DNA from: Muribaculaceae bacterium
GTDB lineage: Bacteria > Bacteroidota > Bacteroidia > Bacteroidales > Muribaculaceae
Reading direction: 5' to 3'
Length of the DNA: 64,000 nucleotides
Assembly (NCBI GenBank): GCA_022509125.1
Contig: JAFLTU010000003.1
Span: forward strand, 1-64,000
Shown here: positions 46,669 to 55,900 of the stretch, piece by piece
Position numbering within the stretch: the first letter of the stretch is position 1
Layout of the letters: each line of letters begins with the position of its first letter
Position numbers and translations under genes: made by a program
Notes under the pieces: generated by a model
Told to the model about the DNA's origin: nothing
Database searches by the model: none
Seen by the model: only the letters and a program-made list of their open reading frames with translations

Positions 46669-49011
46669 TTAAGGAGTCGTGGGTAAAATCAAACCGCCTA
46701 CATTATCATATCCGAAATCCCTCACATTGATGTTCCAGACATTAAATTGAGACATCCATTCTTTCCAGGCCTCTTCATTGGGAGCCGCGCCCACAAAATT
46801 ACCTCTATATTCTGACGGTCCGGAAAGGACATCTCCCCAGCCCACAAGTTTCGAGAAATTATAGCTTGAAGAACTCTCTATCCTCCCTATAAGTCCTCCC
46901 GTGGCATTAATGTCAGCTTCTCCGGAGGTGGGTCCATACACCGATACTGTAGCGATGCAATTATCTATAATTCCGTTGACAACTCCTCCCACCATTCCTC
47001 CTGTATAGCTTAAGCTGGTGACATATCCATAGGGTTTGACAACACCGGCTCTCACTATTCCGCCGGCATTGGAACCTGTAAGACTGGAGCTGGATTCGGA
47101 AGTCATCAGGCCTACCATACCTCCTATGTTAGATACCTGTCCTTCACTCCCTGTGCTGTCTATCGACAATGAGGGGAGATTCACCTCGGAAATATATCCG
47201 CTTGATTCTCCTGCGATACCCCCTATACTATATCCACCCTGTGGCCCTTGACAGGTATTGACGATAGTTACAGAGAAGGGATTTTCTGTAGTTACCTCGC
47301 TTAATATCCCGGCATTCTGTCCGCTGACTCCTCCTATCAACACATCCACGTTGACCGGATAATCAGTATCAGACTCTATTCCGTCAGGGTTATTTACCGT
47401 CAAGCCGGTCACATTTATTGAAAATGTGCCGGAAAGGGTCACTTCATTGATTGATCCGGTATTCGAACCTACAACTCCTCCTACATTATGCGTCTCACTC
47501 GATGACAGACCCTTGACATAGACTTTCAAAGCCACATTTATCAACCTTACATTATTGATTTTGCCTTGGTTAAAATGACACAGAGCGCCATTTCGGCTGT
47601 TATCAAGCTTTTCGTCGTTCGATTCATACGAAATAATTGTCGCGTCCACCGACTTTAATCCCAGGTTTAATATTGAACCCTTATTTTCTCTAAACAACGG
47701 GTCGGCAAGATTGCGGATGTAATGTAGACCTCCGTCAAACACAAGACTGTTGTCTAAATCCGGTTGAAAACCGGCATCCTCAAAGGCGGAATAATTGAAA
47801 TTTTTGAAATCTACATTCCTCAAGAGACGTGATCCCATGGGAGTTTTTTCAAGTATTAAAGTTTCCGCTCCGGTTTCAGGATCAGTATAAGTGTAATCTC
47901 CTCCTTGGGTCGCAGCTTTAAGGAAATCCTCTACTTCTACATCAAAATAGTCGTCGCTTTCATCCCAACTTGACCCCGGAGGAGGAGTATTGATGGTTAT
48001 ACCCGGCGACTTTGTAATATCCAATGTGTAAGTGATGCCGGCCTGGAGGTTTGGCTCATTGTTTATGACTCCGTCACCCCCCACTTGTGGAGGGATGTTG
48101 TCATAATCATATATAAGATAAGGATAGGTGGTAGGAGCCGTGGCCGGATATTCAATATTGAAGGAATTATAATAAGCAGGTTGTAGGAAATAGCTCACCT
48201 GCGTATCTCCGATAGGATTTCCTTCTGGATCTGTCTCTGTATACGGACGGCCCTCTATGAAAACTCCGTTGGCATACTGAGGATTAGGCACCTGAAGAAA
48301 CTCAAAATTCAGAGTGGGCTGATTGTCAGAGTCTGTGCCCATCCTTATTTCAAAAGCGTTGTTAAAATTCATCGCAGCCATTGTGGTCGGATCCTTCACC
48401 CCGCTTGATGAAAACCAATAGGAGTCTGACACCAAAGGCTCCATATTCACCAAAGTAAGATAGGTGCAAATATGGTTGAAATTAAGGCTCACGGCAAACC
48501 CGTAATTGATCCCGGAAGCGGATAAGGCATACAAGGGATCGGTCATGGGGGTGAGACCCGAAAGAAGATATCGGGCGGATGGATTATCGGTGGTCAAAAC
48601 TCCGTTGCTCTCGCTAAGATAATAAGCTATGAATTGGCCGTCGGTAGCTGTAGAGGGCCAGGTTAAGGTCGAACCGTCAACGGCGTTCCATTGCCTGCCG
48701 TCGAATCGCAGTGCCCCATATCTTTTCACCACTTCATTCTGCGTGACGCCATTCTCATCCAGATAGCTCACATTGAAGGTGCCGAGGATATGAATCACAT
48801 CATCCACAGTGAAAACCCTCTTTACCTCATCAATCACGAAAAAATCTCGAGTCCCGATATCGTCGGGAAGACTTAAATTGAAATCCACCGGAAGTTCCTC
48901 AGTCGAAGGCCGCGATGGAGATCCTTGGCTTTGCTGAAATTCATCGTTGCATGATGCAAAGGCAAGGAGTGTGAGTATTAAGGGTAATATTTGGGTTAAA
49001 TATTTTCTCAT
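46669..49011 (-). CDS. Large fimbrillin-like lipoprotein with GLUG-type repeats (780 aa)
   Basis: Exported lipoprotein (lipobox AFASC, C21) with processing candidate GTRDFF, R55. Residues about 40-345 are the fimbrillin-like stem. EVEDFLKAATQGG (about 359-371) opens the second module. From about 500 on, six or so repeats contain GG-hydrophobic-hydrophobic-G motifs (GGVVGSNTG, GGVSGQNAG, GGIAGESSG, GGMVGLMT, GGMVGGVVNG, GGLIGRIES), resembling GLUG repeats of bacterial adhesins and a beta-solenoid. This is the best adhesin candidate of the operon. Spacing to both neighbours is under 15 bases. Confidence 0.78.
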   Translation of the reverse strand: MRKYLTQILPLILTLLAFASCNDEFQQSQGSPSRPSTEELPVDFNLSLPDDIGTRDFFVIDEVKRVFTVDDVIHILGTFNVSYLDENGVTQNEVVKRYGALRFDGRQWNAVDGSTLTWPSTATDGQFIAYYLSESNGVLTTDNPSARYLLSGLTPMTDPLYALSASGINYGFAVSLNFNHICTYLTLVNMEPLVSDSYWFSSSGVKDPTTMAAMNFNNAFEIRMGTDSDNQPTLNFEFLQVPNPQYANGVFIEGRPYTETDPEGNPIGDTQVSYFLQPAYYNSFNIEYPATAPTTYPYLIYDYDNIPPQVGGDGVINNEPNLQAGITYTLDITKSPGITINTPPPGSSWDESDDYFDVEVEDFLKAATQGGDYTYTDPETGAETLILEKTPMGSRLLRNVDFKNFNYSAFEDAGFQPDLDNSLVFDGGLHYIRNLADPLFRENKGSILNLGLKSVDATIISYESNDEKLDNSRNGALCHFNQGKINNVRLINVALKVYVKGLSSSETHNVGGVVGSNTGSINEVTLSGTFSINVTGLTVNNPDGIESDTDYPVNVDVLIGGVSGQNAGILSEVTTENPFSVTIVNTCQGPQGGYSIGGIAGESSGYISEVNLPSLSIDSTGSEGQVSNIGGMVGLMTSESSSSLTGSNAGGIVRAGVVKPYGYVTSLSYTGGMVGGVVNGIIDNCIATVSVYGPTSGEADINATGGLIGRIESSSSYNFSKLVGWGDVLSGPSEYRGNFVGAAPNEEAWKEWMSQFNVWNINVRDFGYDNVGGLILPTTP

Positions 49012-49014
49012 CTA

Positions 49015-50751
49015 TTATATTATGCTCGTAATATTGTTCACGAAGGAGAAGTCACCGGTAGGATCCGTGCCTATGAGCATTTCGGCTCCCGGAATTGTGC
49101 TGGTTGAATTGCTGATTAATACCCCCCTGATAGTGCAATCACGCACTACTCCATTATTCATGCTTCCCGAAATCATTCCTCCAGGGCCCGAGGGATTAAA
49201 TAGATAGCAGTTGTCGATGTTGCAATTCACAACGTATCCTCCCTCTATATAGGCCGCCAGGATTCCTGCTGATCCCGTAATATCGGGCTGAATGTCTGAA
49301 TCCTCGAAATCCAGGTTTTGCAACTGGCCCGAAAGCGTCCCCACAAATGTTTTGTTTAGTCCCGTTATTGTATGGTTCAGGAATTTCCCTCCGGAGAGAT
49401 TGGTGCTTATGCCGTCCAATATATCGCCCGAAGCCAATTTTGAAATCACCACTGGATAACTATAGGGATTAGGCATATCTGGATCGTCATCCTCAGGCAC
49501 ATAGTTAGAGAGGTCAAGGTCGCTAAGAATATAGAAATGCCAGTTTGACACGGAAGGGTTCCCTTCTTCCACTATCCGGTCTCCGTAACTGAGCAAGTTG
49601 TTTATATACTCCACGTTATCGGGTGCCTGAAGGTAGAGATTATAGTCTCTCACCCACAGGGCGAATTCCGCCGCGTCGTTTATCCCGCGTTTCCTTTGAT
49701 CGGTGAGGTCTACATTATTGCCCCATGGTTCAATCCTGAAGGGATTGACCGTCGGCACAAGTTCTTTCATGGTTATTTCCATGGGATATCTCCATCCGGG
49801 TTGAACCTGTTTGGTAAAACTTCCCCCCTGCGGCATAAGTTTCAGAGAGGAAACCCTCTGGTAATAACCGTCGTTGTCACAAAGTTCCACGTATTCCACC
49901 GTAGTTAGCTGATTGGGGAGAGTCGGGATGATAACATACCAGGCAGCCTGGCCGTCGGGGTCATCCTGGGTGATACCGTAATTGCTGCCCTGCCAGGCAT
50001 CCCAACGTCTTGCGTTTTCCTGAGTCATGTCTGCCGATTCCACCATCACAAGAGATGGAGTGCAGCTCCATGAAGAGGCGGTCGGATCATACGTAATTTT
50101 TAAATGTGTGATTCCGGTGCTTATCACTGCTGTGATTCTTCCCTTGTCGCTCGGAGGATTGTTGAAACCCTCTCCCCTCATGATTATCAACTCCGCGAAG
50201 CCATGAGTGAATTCCCCAAACATACTCATATCTTTACCATCCTTCACTCCTTGGAGTTCAAGAAATTGCGACATCAAAACGTCTTGGCATTTCATCGTGC
50301 CGTTGTCGGGGATTCTCAAAGGCATACCCTCTGCCGCCACTGTGGAAGAATATGGGAAATACATGAAGGTTTCGTTCGACTTCATCCCCGAAGGATCGAA
50401 AGTGGATTGATTGGGTCCGGTAAATTGGCCATTACCCTCCTGATATGTCAACATGGCATTAACGAATGGAGTGGAATAATTCCCTTCGAGCCAATTGCCG
50501 CCGGAGGCATAAAATCCCATCATATCTCCCTCCTGAAAACCATTAAACGACCATTGGTCGGCACTGTCGGCACGGTTAGCGCGGGTCTCTGCCATTGTCT
50601 CAGCCATATTGTTGCTGCCAAGTGTCATCGTTATGGCAAGCGGCAACTTCCGGCCTCCATTCGGCCCATCATTATTGTCGTTGACACACGACCATAATCC
50701 GGCCAATAAGACTGTCAGGATGATTATATGTAGTGTAAATCCTTTTTTCAT
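49015..50751 (-). CDS. Fimbrillin-family lipoprotein with C-terminal module (578 aa)
   Basis: Exported lipoprotein (lipobox GLWSC, C22). An AETRANRAD segment with R57 is a candidate processing site and is followed by WSFNGFQEGDMMGFYA, the classic fimbrillin-family strand. The stem ends at EPWGNNVDL. GINDAAEFALWVRDYN (356-371) then opens the second module, with DLDLSNYV and a run of short strands (LSGGKFLNHTITGL, LSGQLQNLDFEDSDIQ) suggestive of a beta-solenoid. Three bases separate its stop from the next gene. Function as tip or minor pilin is inferred from context. Confidence 0.78.
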   Translation of the reverse strand: MKKGFTLHIIILTVLLAGLWSCVNDNNDGPNGGRKLPLAITMTLGSNNMAETMAETRANRADSADQWSFNGFQEGDMMGFYASGGNWLEGNYSTPFVNAMLTYQEGNGQFTGPNQSTFDPSGMKSNETFMYFPYSSTVAAEGMPLRIPDNGTMKCQDVLMSQFLELQGVKDGKDMSMFGEFTHGFAELIIMRGEGFNNPPSDKGRITAVISTGITHLKITYDPTASSWSCTPSLVMVESADMTQENARRWDAWQGSNYGITQDDPDGQAAWYVIIPTLPNQLTTVEYVELCDNDGYYQRVSSLKLMPQGGSFTKQVQPGWRYPMEITMKELVPTVNPFRIEPWGNNVDLTDQRKRGINDAAEFALWVRDYNLYLQAPDNVEYINNLLSYGDRIVEEGNPSVSNWHFYILSDLDLSNYVPEDDDPDMPNPYSYPVVISKLASGDILDGISTNLSGGKFLNHTITGLNKTFVGTLSGQLQNLDFEDSDIQPDITGSAGILAAYIEGGYVVNCNIDNCYLFNPSGPGGMISGSMNNGVVRDCTIRGVLISNSTSTIPGAEMLIGTDPTGDFSFVNNITSII

Positions 50752-50760
50752 TCTCCTTAA

Positions 50761-52182
50761 TTATGGAATACCTTCAAAATTCAGAGAGCCATTGAGTATA
50801 TTAACAAGAGTGGCGCTGTTGGTGACTGTTTTATAAGTTGTGCCCGAATACACTTGCACTGTATAACCGTTGAAACTGAAACTATACGGAAGTTTATCGG
50901 AGCCACCGGGCACCATTTGCCCGGAGATAACGGAGTAGTCTAAGGAAATTGGACTCCAGATATTGAAGTTCCATGTTCCGTCTTCAAGATTGCCATATCT
51001 CTTCAGCTGATAAGAATTTGCATCATTGTAAAATCCTATCAATTTTGTAAATTCTGTAGCCGTATAAATTCCTGCCTGATGACCGTCTACAAAAAACTCA
51101 CCCTTATCAACCCATTCCACTACCTTCACCGGCATAAACACAAGCTCGGGTGGCTGGTTGGAAACTATGGTTCGCAACGTCAGGACATGCTCCTTAAGAA
51201 AACTTAGGGTCATAGGATATTCAGTGGTGTGTTCTGAGTCAACAACATTCATTGCGTAGGGCACGATTCCTGAGAAAACCCTGTCGTTGCTTAGTCTTAT
51301 CGAAAGGCGCGGCCTCGCTTCGCTGGTCAATAGATCTTGAGGCGGCAAAACAAAATCCTTAGTTGTATAAACCATGGTGTTTTCATCTATTTCCTCTGTA
51401 GAAGCCCAGCCGATGGAAGGATTCACAAGCTGAAGTGGAGTATAGGCCTCCGGCTCCTCGGAAAGGCTCAGTAACCCTGTCATTCGGTCATAGGTCAAAG
51501 GCTTTTGGTTGATAGAGGAAATCTCCACTATTGCATCTCCCAAATCCAAGTCTTCATTGTTTTCGTAAGTCTTATCTACAGTTATTTCCACCACCAATCT
51601 TGCCATATTGTGGTGCAATTGGAAATTAAGGGTTTTCAATGTGTTTCGATTGACCTGCAGACTTCCCCAAAGAAGGTCATTAGATCCCCCCTGGTCGTCA
51701 AACACAGCGGCCTTAAATCTCCCCCCGTCTTCAAGATTAAGGGTCATTGGATTCTCTGTATCGGCTTCTCCTTCAGACGGGGCGACATTGTCAAGATAGA
51801 AAGTGGGCACGGACCCTCCCACTTTTTCCCAAGTCATTTCATCATAAGTAGTCTCCTCTTCATCAGGGAGCAACACGAATCCAATACCGGGAATAACCGA
51901 GAGATCAAAATCCACAATGCCCAAGGCATACTCCAGGGTAGTCTCTTGAGGATAGGCAAAATAGTAGGTTCCCTCCGTGACGTCTCCATCAGCTTGGTAA
52001 ACTCTAGAAGCGGCCATCTTAGCCATAGAAGCGGAAACAACCACTCTATCCGACTCTCCCTGAGGGTCATCCAAGGCTGCTTCCTGACTGCAACCCGTCA
52101 GAGCCAAAATCATAATGGCGATTGACGTGCCCTTTAGCGACATGGCTTTTATATTCTTATGTCTTGGGTCAAAAAGATGCAT
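50761..52182 (-). CDS. Fimbrillin-family lipoprotein (473 aa)
   Basis: Exported lipoprotein (lipobox LALTGC, C31 with this start). The internal ATG at 52143 gives a shorter and more typical signal (MSLKGTSIAIMILALTGC), so the true protein may be 460 aa. The fimbrillin stem includes LHHNMARLVVEITV (about 189-202) and LTLRTIVSNQPPELVFMPVKVVEW near 335-357. GIYTATEFTKLIGFYN (371-386) opens a short second module, the smallest of the four. AASRVYQ with R60 may be the processing site. Nine bases upstream of the next gene. Confidence 0.75.
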   Translation of the reverse strand: MHLFDPRHKNIKAMSLKGTSIAIMILALTGCSQEAALDDPQGESDRVVVSASMAKMAASRVYQADGDVTEGTYYFAYPQETTLEYALGIVDFDLSVIPGIGFVLLPDEEETTYDEMTWEKVGGSVPTFYLDNVAPSEGEADTENPMTLNLEDGGRFKAAVFDDQGGSNDLLWGSLQVNRNTLKTLNFQLHHNMARLVVEITVDKTYENNEDLDLGDAIVEISSINQKPLTYDRMTGLLSLSEEPEAYTPLQLVNPSIGWASTEEIDENTMVYTTKDFVLPPQDLLTSEARPRLSIRLSNDRVFSGIVPYAMNVVDSEHTTEYPMTLSFLKEHVLTLRTIVSNQPPELVFMPVKVVEWVDKGEFFVDGHQAGIYTATEFTKLIGFYNDANSYQLKRYGNLEDGTWNFNIWSPISLDYSVISGQMVPGGSDKLPYSFSFNGYTVQVYSGTTYKTVTNSATLVNILNGSLNFEGIP

Positions 52183-52224
52183 AGGCTTTTTCCTCTGTTT
52201 CTTTTTTAGCTTGATTGATAGCCG

Positions 52225-53421
52225 TTATTCCTCTTCATACACAGTCATGTCTGACGATGAAGTGCCCCAGGGCAATATCTTGGCGCCTACCAGAATGGTT
52301 TCATTAACTTTTCTCGGCAGATATAGATATAACTGTTGAAGGGTTCCCTGAACCAGGTTAAGTTTTCCCGTGGAGGTGATCACATTATTAGTGTAGAAAT
52401 AATAATATTTCACGTTGCCATCCTTCGAAGTAATCGGGAAACATAGCTGAACGTTGGCATTGGCCGACGGCTGCGGAAATAAAACACTGAAATTATAGGC
52501 TGCCACTTCATCCGTGGGATCCTCTGAGTCTTGATAATAATCGCCCACATTGATAGTGATTGATTGGTCATCTTCCTCTTGTTGATGCATATACATTTTG
52601 ATCGGGGTAGATGTAGTGCCGCTTTGCACCAACGGTGCCTCAGTGTCCGGGCTTCGGTTGGCTCTCCATTCGATGTTGAATTGGGTTGAGCCTCCCAAAA
52701 GATAAGCTCCCGTCAATGCTCCCGGTTCGAAACCGGAATAACTCATATTGTCTCCCACAACGGTTTCCTTATATACAGGCACATATAATGTCACCTTCAG
52801 ATAAGTCATAAGGTGAAAGAGGCGAAAATTCATCCTTGTGAATAAGGCATCGGTGGCATGGTTGGCCCCCAGAATGTCGGATTGCTTAAATCTGGTCTGG
52901 TCATAAGGTTTATCACCCGCCCCGGTCTGATCGGAATTCACGTAAAATATAGGCGACTCGCTCTCCGGGAAATACATCGCGAAAAATGAGAAGGCTGTTC
53001 CAACCGAACCGAGATTCTTTACAGCTCTCCAATCTATGGATTTCCTTCCGGTCACAGCTTCAAAATTGTATCCCTCGTCCCAGTCGGCAGCTTCGTTTTC
53101 GTAGAATTCGTATTGATACATATAGGGACTCGCATTTTCATCGGGATTACTGAAATTCGGATTACTGTTGTTGTCCGACCCCATTTGAGATATGTAAAGG
53201 ATACTCCCGGGAGTGAAGAATGAATCATCTGTCACTATGGCTTTTGCCTCTCCCGGCTCGAGATCATCCATACCCGGAGCTTCCGCACGGCTCAGCAATT
53301 GGATACCCACTTCCTTAACCTCACCTTCATTCATGTCTGCTTTGCCTCCCGGCTGATCTTCTCCCGAACAACCGATGCAAAGAAAAATCAATGATATGGT
53401 TATGTATAGAAATTTTTTCAT
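52225..53421 (-). CDS. Fimbrillin-like lipoprotein (398 aa)
   Basis: Exported lipoprotein (lipobox LCIGC, C18). LLSRAEAPG with R45 is a processing candidate. FTPGSILYISQMGS, FSFFAMYFPES and FRLFHLMTYLKVTLYVPV correspond to strands of fimbrillin-family stems. The C-terminus ends with LVGAKILPWG, where stem domains stop, and no second module follows. It is therefore a stem-only subunit placed between the anchor-side genes and the four two-part genes, plausibly an adaptor. The assignment is by pattern. Confidence 0.7.
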   Translation of the reverse strand: MKKFLYITISLIFLCIGCSGEDQPGGKADMNEGEVKEVGIQLLSRAEAPGMDDLEPGEAKAIVTDDSFFTPGSILYISQMGSDNNSNPNFSNPDENASPYMYQYEFYENEAADWDEGYNFEAVTGRKSIDWRAVKNLGSVGTAFSFFAMYFPESESPIFYVNSDQTGAGDKPYDQTRFKQSDILGANHATDALFTRMNFRLFHLMTYLKVTLYVPVYKETVVGDNMSYSGFEPGALTGAYLLGGSTQFNIEWRANRSPDTEAPLVQSGTTSTPIKMYMHQQEEDDQSITINVGDYYQDSEDPTDEVAAYNFSVLFPQPSANANVQLCFPITSKDGNVKYYYFYTNNVITSTGKLNLVQGTLQQLYLYLPRKVNETILVGAKILPWGTSSSDMTVYEEE

Positions 53422-53471
53422 TTAAAAAAATACTGCAAATTAGTCCCCTTCTGCTAAATGTAAAGTTTTTT

Positions 53472-54806
53472 CTATTGGGGAAGGCCTGTCGGTGGATCTC
53501 CCTTTTCAAGCCAGCCGTTCACCGCCTCTCGATTCCAGTCGGCAACCTCTGCATAGACTTCCACATCTCCCTGCGTCATATTGAGTCTTATAATCACGCT
53601 TGTGTTTCTGAAAAGGGATTTAAGATTTACTATGGGTTCATTCACAAAATCAGGAGCAAGAAAGGCGGGATTCAAATCTGTCAATGTTATCGTCAGAGAG
53701 TATATCTGCGCCTCCGAACTCGTTTGGGTTTTAGGGTTCAGCGTGTTCTTGCTCTCTGTGATGTAGAACGGCCCGACGTTGACTGTTGTAGGAATTATGT
53801 CTTCATCCTCATTATCCGGTTGCTGGGCGCCATCCACTACGAATGAGTCTGTTGGTGCCACGAATACGTAGGATTGATAGTTGTCGGTGGGGATTTCATA
53901 ATCCGAAATCCAGCCATATTGGGTGTTGAAACCTCCGTTTTGCGACGAACCCGTGATTTTACCCGATTCTTCGGAAACTTTTGCCAGCCAGTCTACCCAA
54001 TACAGAGTCTCGTCGTTGAATGTCTTGGTAATGTCGTCGGAACCCACATGGGCAAAGAGATAGCTGTCGGGATGGTAATAGCTCATATTTATGCCTCCTA
54101 TCTCCACTCCCGACTCTCGGTAGTTGTTGAAGGTAAAAGTGAATTTCGTGGCCACAGGCACGAGATACGTAGTCCATTCCACTAATTCGTTAACAACACC
54201 CGGCGTTGGCTGCACCTCCTTTATCTCCTCCTCATAAGTGGAGACATAGGGAATAAAAATGCTTCCCGTTTCGTCTGCTGAATAGGAGGGGGTGAAGTAA
54301 AGTGAATTCATTATGTTGCCGATCGCAACGGGATCCTCCTTATCTCCCGGTTGATAAGAGTTGAGGAGTTCAGGCAGGTTGTCGGGCAGCTCCTGAGGGA
54401 GAGTCACTCCCGTCGGTGCTTTGTAGGAAATATCTTCCACGCTCTCCTCGTTGGCTATGAGGTAAAGGCGTTTATTTCCGCTCTTGGTGACAAATGTGTA
54501 GAAATATTGAAAATTGGCCACAGGCTTGGCTTCCAGGCCGTTAAGTTTCACATAATAGTTTTCCTCCACTTCTCCCTCATCCAAGTCCAGGATAATCACA
54601 CGGAGGCTTTGTATCATCTCGGCCACCGATGAGTTTAAGTCTAAGCGGGTTGACACCGGAAGTATATTGAGCCTCACGGTTATATTCCCCTCTTTATGGT
54701 ATGGCATCTTTGCCTCTTCGTCATTTCCCGAAGTGCAGCCTGTGGCGAGGCTCATAAAAAACAAACCTGCCAATAATATGAATGCCAATCCTTTATCTTT
54801 TCTCAT
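53472..54806 (-). CDS. Fimbrial accessory lipoprotein, FimC/Mfa3-like (444 aa)
   Basis: Exported lipoprotein: the start ATG at 54806 gives MRKDKGLAFILLAGL with lipobox LATGC (C24). VSTRLDLN (arginine about R54) is a processing candidate. IQSLRVIILDLDEGEVEENYYV and KSGNKRLYLIANEE match the N-terminal domain of Mfa1/FimC-type pilins (variable strand, then IYLIAN). The protein ends VYAEVADWNREAV, a fimbrillin-like final strand with tryptophan. An upstream TTG (54839) is rejected because it spoils the signal peptide. Probably a minor subunit between shaft and tip. Confidence 0.72.
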   Translation of the reverse strand: MRKDKGLAFILLAGLFFMSLATGCTSGNDEEAKMPYHKEGNITVRLNILPVSTRLDLNSSVAEMIQSLRVIILDLDEGEVEENYYVKLNGLEAKPVANFQYFYTFVTKSGNKRLYLIANEESVEDISYKAPTGVTLPQELPDNLPELLNSYQPGDKEDPVAIGNIMNSLYFTPSYSADETGSIFIPYVSTYEEEIKEVQPTPGVVNELVEWTTYLVPVATKFTFTFNNYRESGVEIGGINMSYYHPDSYLFAHVGSDDITKTFNDETLYWVDWLAKVSEESGKITGSSQNGGFNTQYGWISDYEIPTDNYQSYVFVAPTDSFVVDGAQQPDNEDEDIIPTTVNVGPFYITESKNTLNPKTQTSSEAQIYSLTITLTDLNPAFLAPDFVNEPIVNLKSLFRNTSVIIRLNMTQGDVEVYAEVADWNREAVNGWLEKGDPPTGLPQ

Positions 54807-54835
54807 TCCCTTTATTTCCAAATCTTCTTTGGCTT

Positions 54836-55900
54836 TCAAGATTCTACGTCGTAGTCATGGATCACTACTCTCCAGGAGTTGATGTAAATATAGGAGCTGA
54901 TCCATTGTCCCTTGTATAGGAAGAAGGTGAGCTGATACTCGTCTTCCCTGTCAAGAAATTCTTGATCGGTCATCTGATGGCCATAGGCCTGTTCATAATA
55001 ACTCTTGGCAAGCAGAGCATATTGTATGATAGGCACGCTTGCGATTATATCTTCAGCCGACTCGGAATTTCTCACTGTCAGTCTCGTCTGGTTGGCCTGT
55101 TCGGCCATCAGCCGGGCCGTGCTCAGGTCGGCCACCAGTCCCTTGTTGTATTGGATGTTGCCTGAACTGTCTGTCAATTCCATTTCATCCGATTCCTGGT
55201 TCCAGGGAAGGTAGGCCACCTGCGTAGAACCCACCAATGAATTATCGTAGGCCATATCCGCATCCTCTCCATCTATGGTGATATCGAAGTCGGAGGCTTC
55301 GATATCGCCGCCCGACAACTCCTGGAGTATGATCCTGACATGGTTGGTGTCTTTGGTGAGCGGCATTGTGTAATAGTAGGTCTTTCCGTCTTGGGAATCG
55401 GGAAGACTCACGCTGATATTCCCCTGGAAAAGAAATTTCAATTCAGTGTCGGAATAGACCGGATAGTCATCGTCGCTCTTTGTGTTGAGAGAGCACATCA
55501 TATCCTCGAGAGTCGAGACGTCGGCTGTCGGCTGAGAGACCGTGAATGACTCTCCCTTACCGTCGCTGTTCCCTATACCGCACCATGCCACAAGCTGATA
55601 GTCGCCGGGCTCCATGGTGAGCTCCATCATGTAGTCGGGGTTTTTAAGTTCATCCCCTGAAGCAGTGAATTCCTCTAGGAATTTTCCATCTTTGTCATAC
55701 ACATAGAGATTCACGGAAGTCACTTCCGAGGCGAAGGCATTAGCCCATTTGAGGTTCATGTCGTAGACGAATTGCAGGTAATAATGCACCTGGCAATCCC
55801 CCTCGTCGTCATAGACAAGGTTGTCACATGAACTTCCTCCGACACAAAGGAGAGAGGCTGTGAATAAATTGAAAATTATTTTCCTCCACCTATGATTCAT
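54836..55900 (-). CDS. Mfa2/FimB-type fimbrial anchor lipoprotein
   Basis: 354 aa from the ATG at 55900, which overlaps the Mfa1 stop (TGATG). Lipobox GGSSC. The mature start is CDNLVYDDEGDCQVHYYLQF, close to Mfa2/FimB family sequences. It is followed by VTSVNLYVYDKDGKFLEEFT and GDYQLVAWCG, both diagnostic. The second domain ends WRVVIHDYD. Mfa2 and FimB anchor the pilus to the outer membrane and control its length, and they keep their lipidated N-terminus. No TR[AD] processing motif is seen here, in agreement with an anchor role. Confidence 0.9.
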   Translation of the reverse strand: MNHRWRKIIFNLFTASLLCVGGSSCDNLVYDDEGDCQVHYYLQFVYDMNLKWANAFASEVTSVNLYVYDKDGKFLEEFTASGDELKNPDYMMELTMEPGDYQLVAWCGIGNSDGKGESFTVSQPTADVSTLEDMMCSLNTKSDDDYPVYSDTELKFLFQGNISVSLPDSQDGKTYYYTMPLTKDTNHVRIILQELSGGDIEASDFDITIDGEDADMAYDNSLVGSTQVAYLPWNQESDEMELTDSSGNIQYNKGLVADLSTARLMAEQANQTRLTVRNSESAEDIIASVPIIQYALLAKSYYEQAYGHQMTDQEFLDREDEYQLTFFLYKGQWISSYIYINSWRVVIHDYDVES

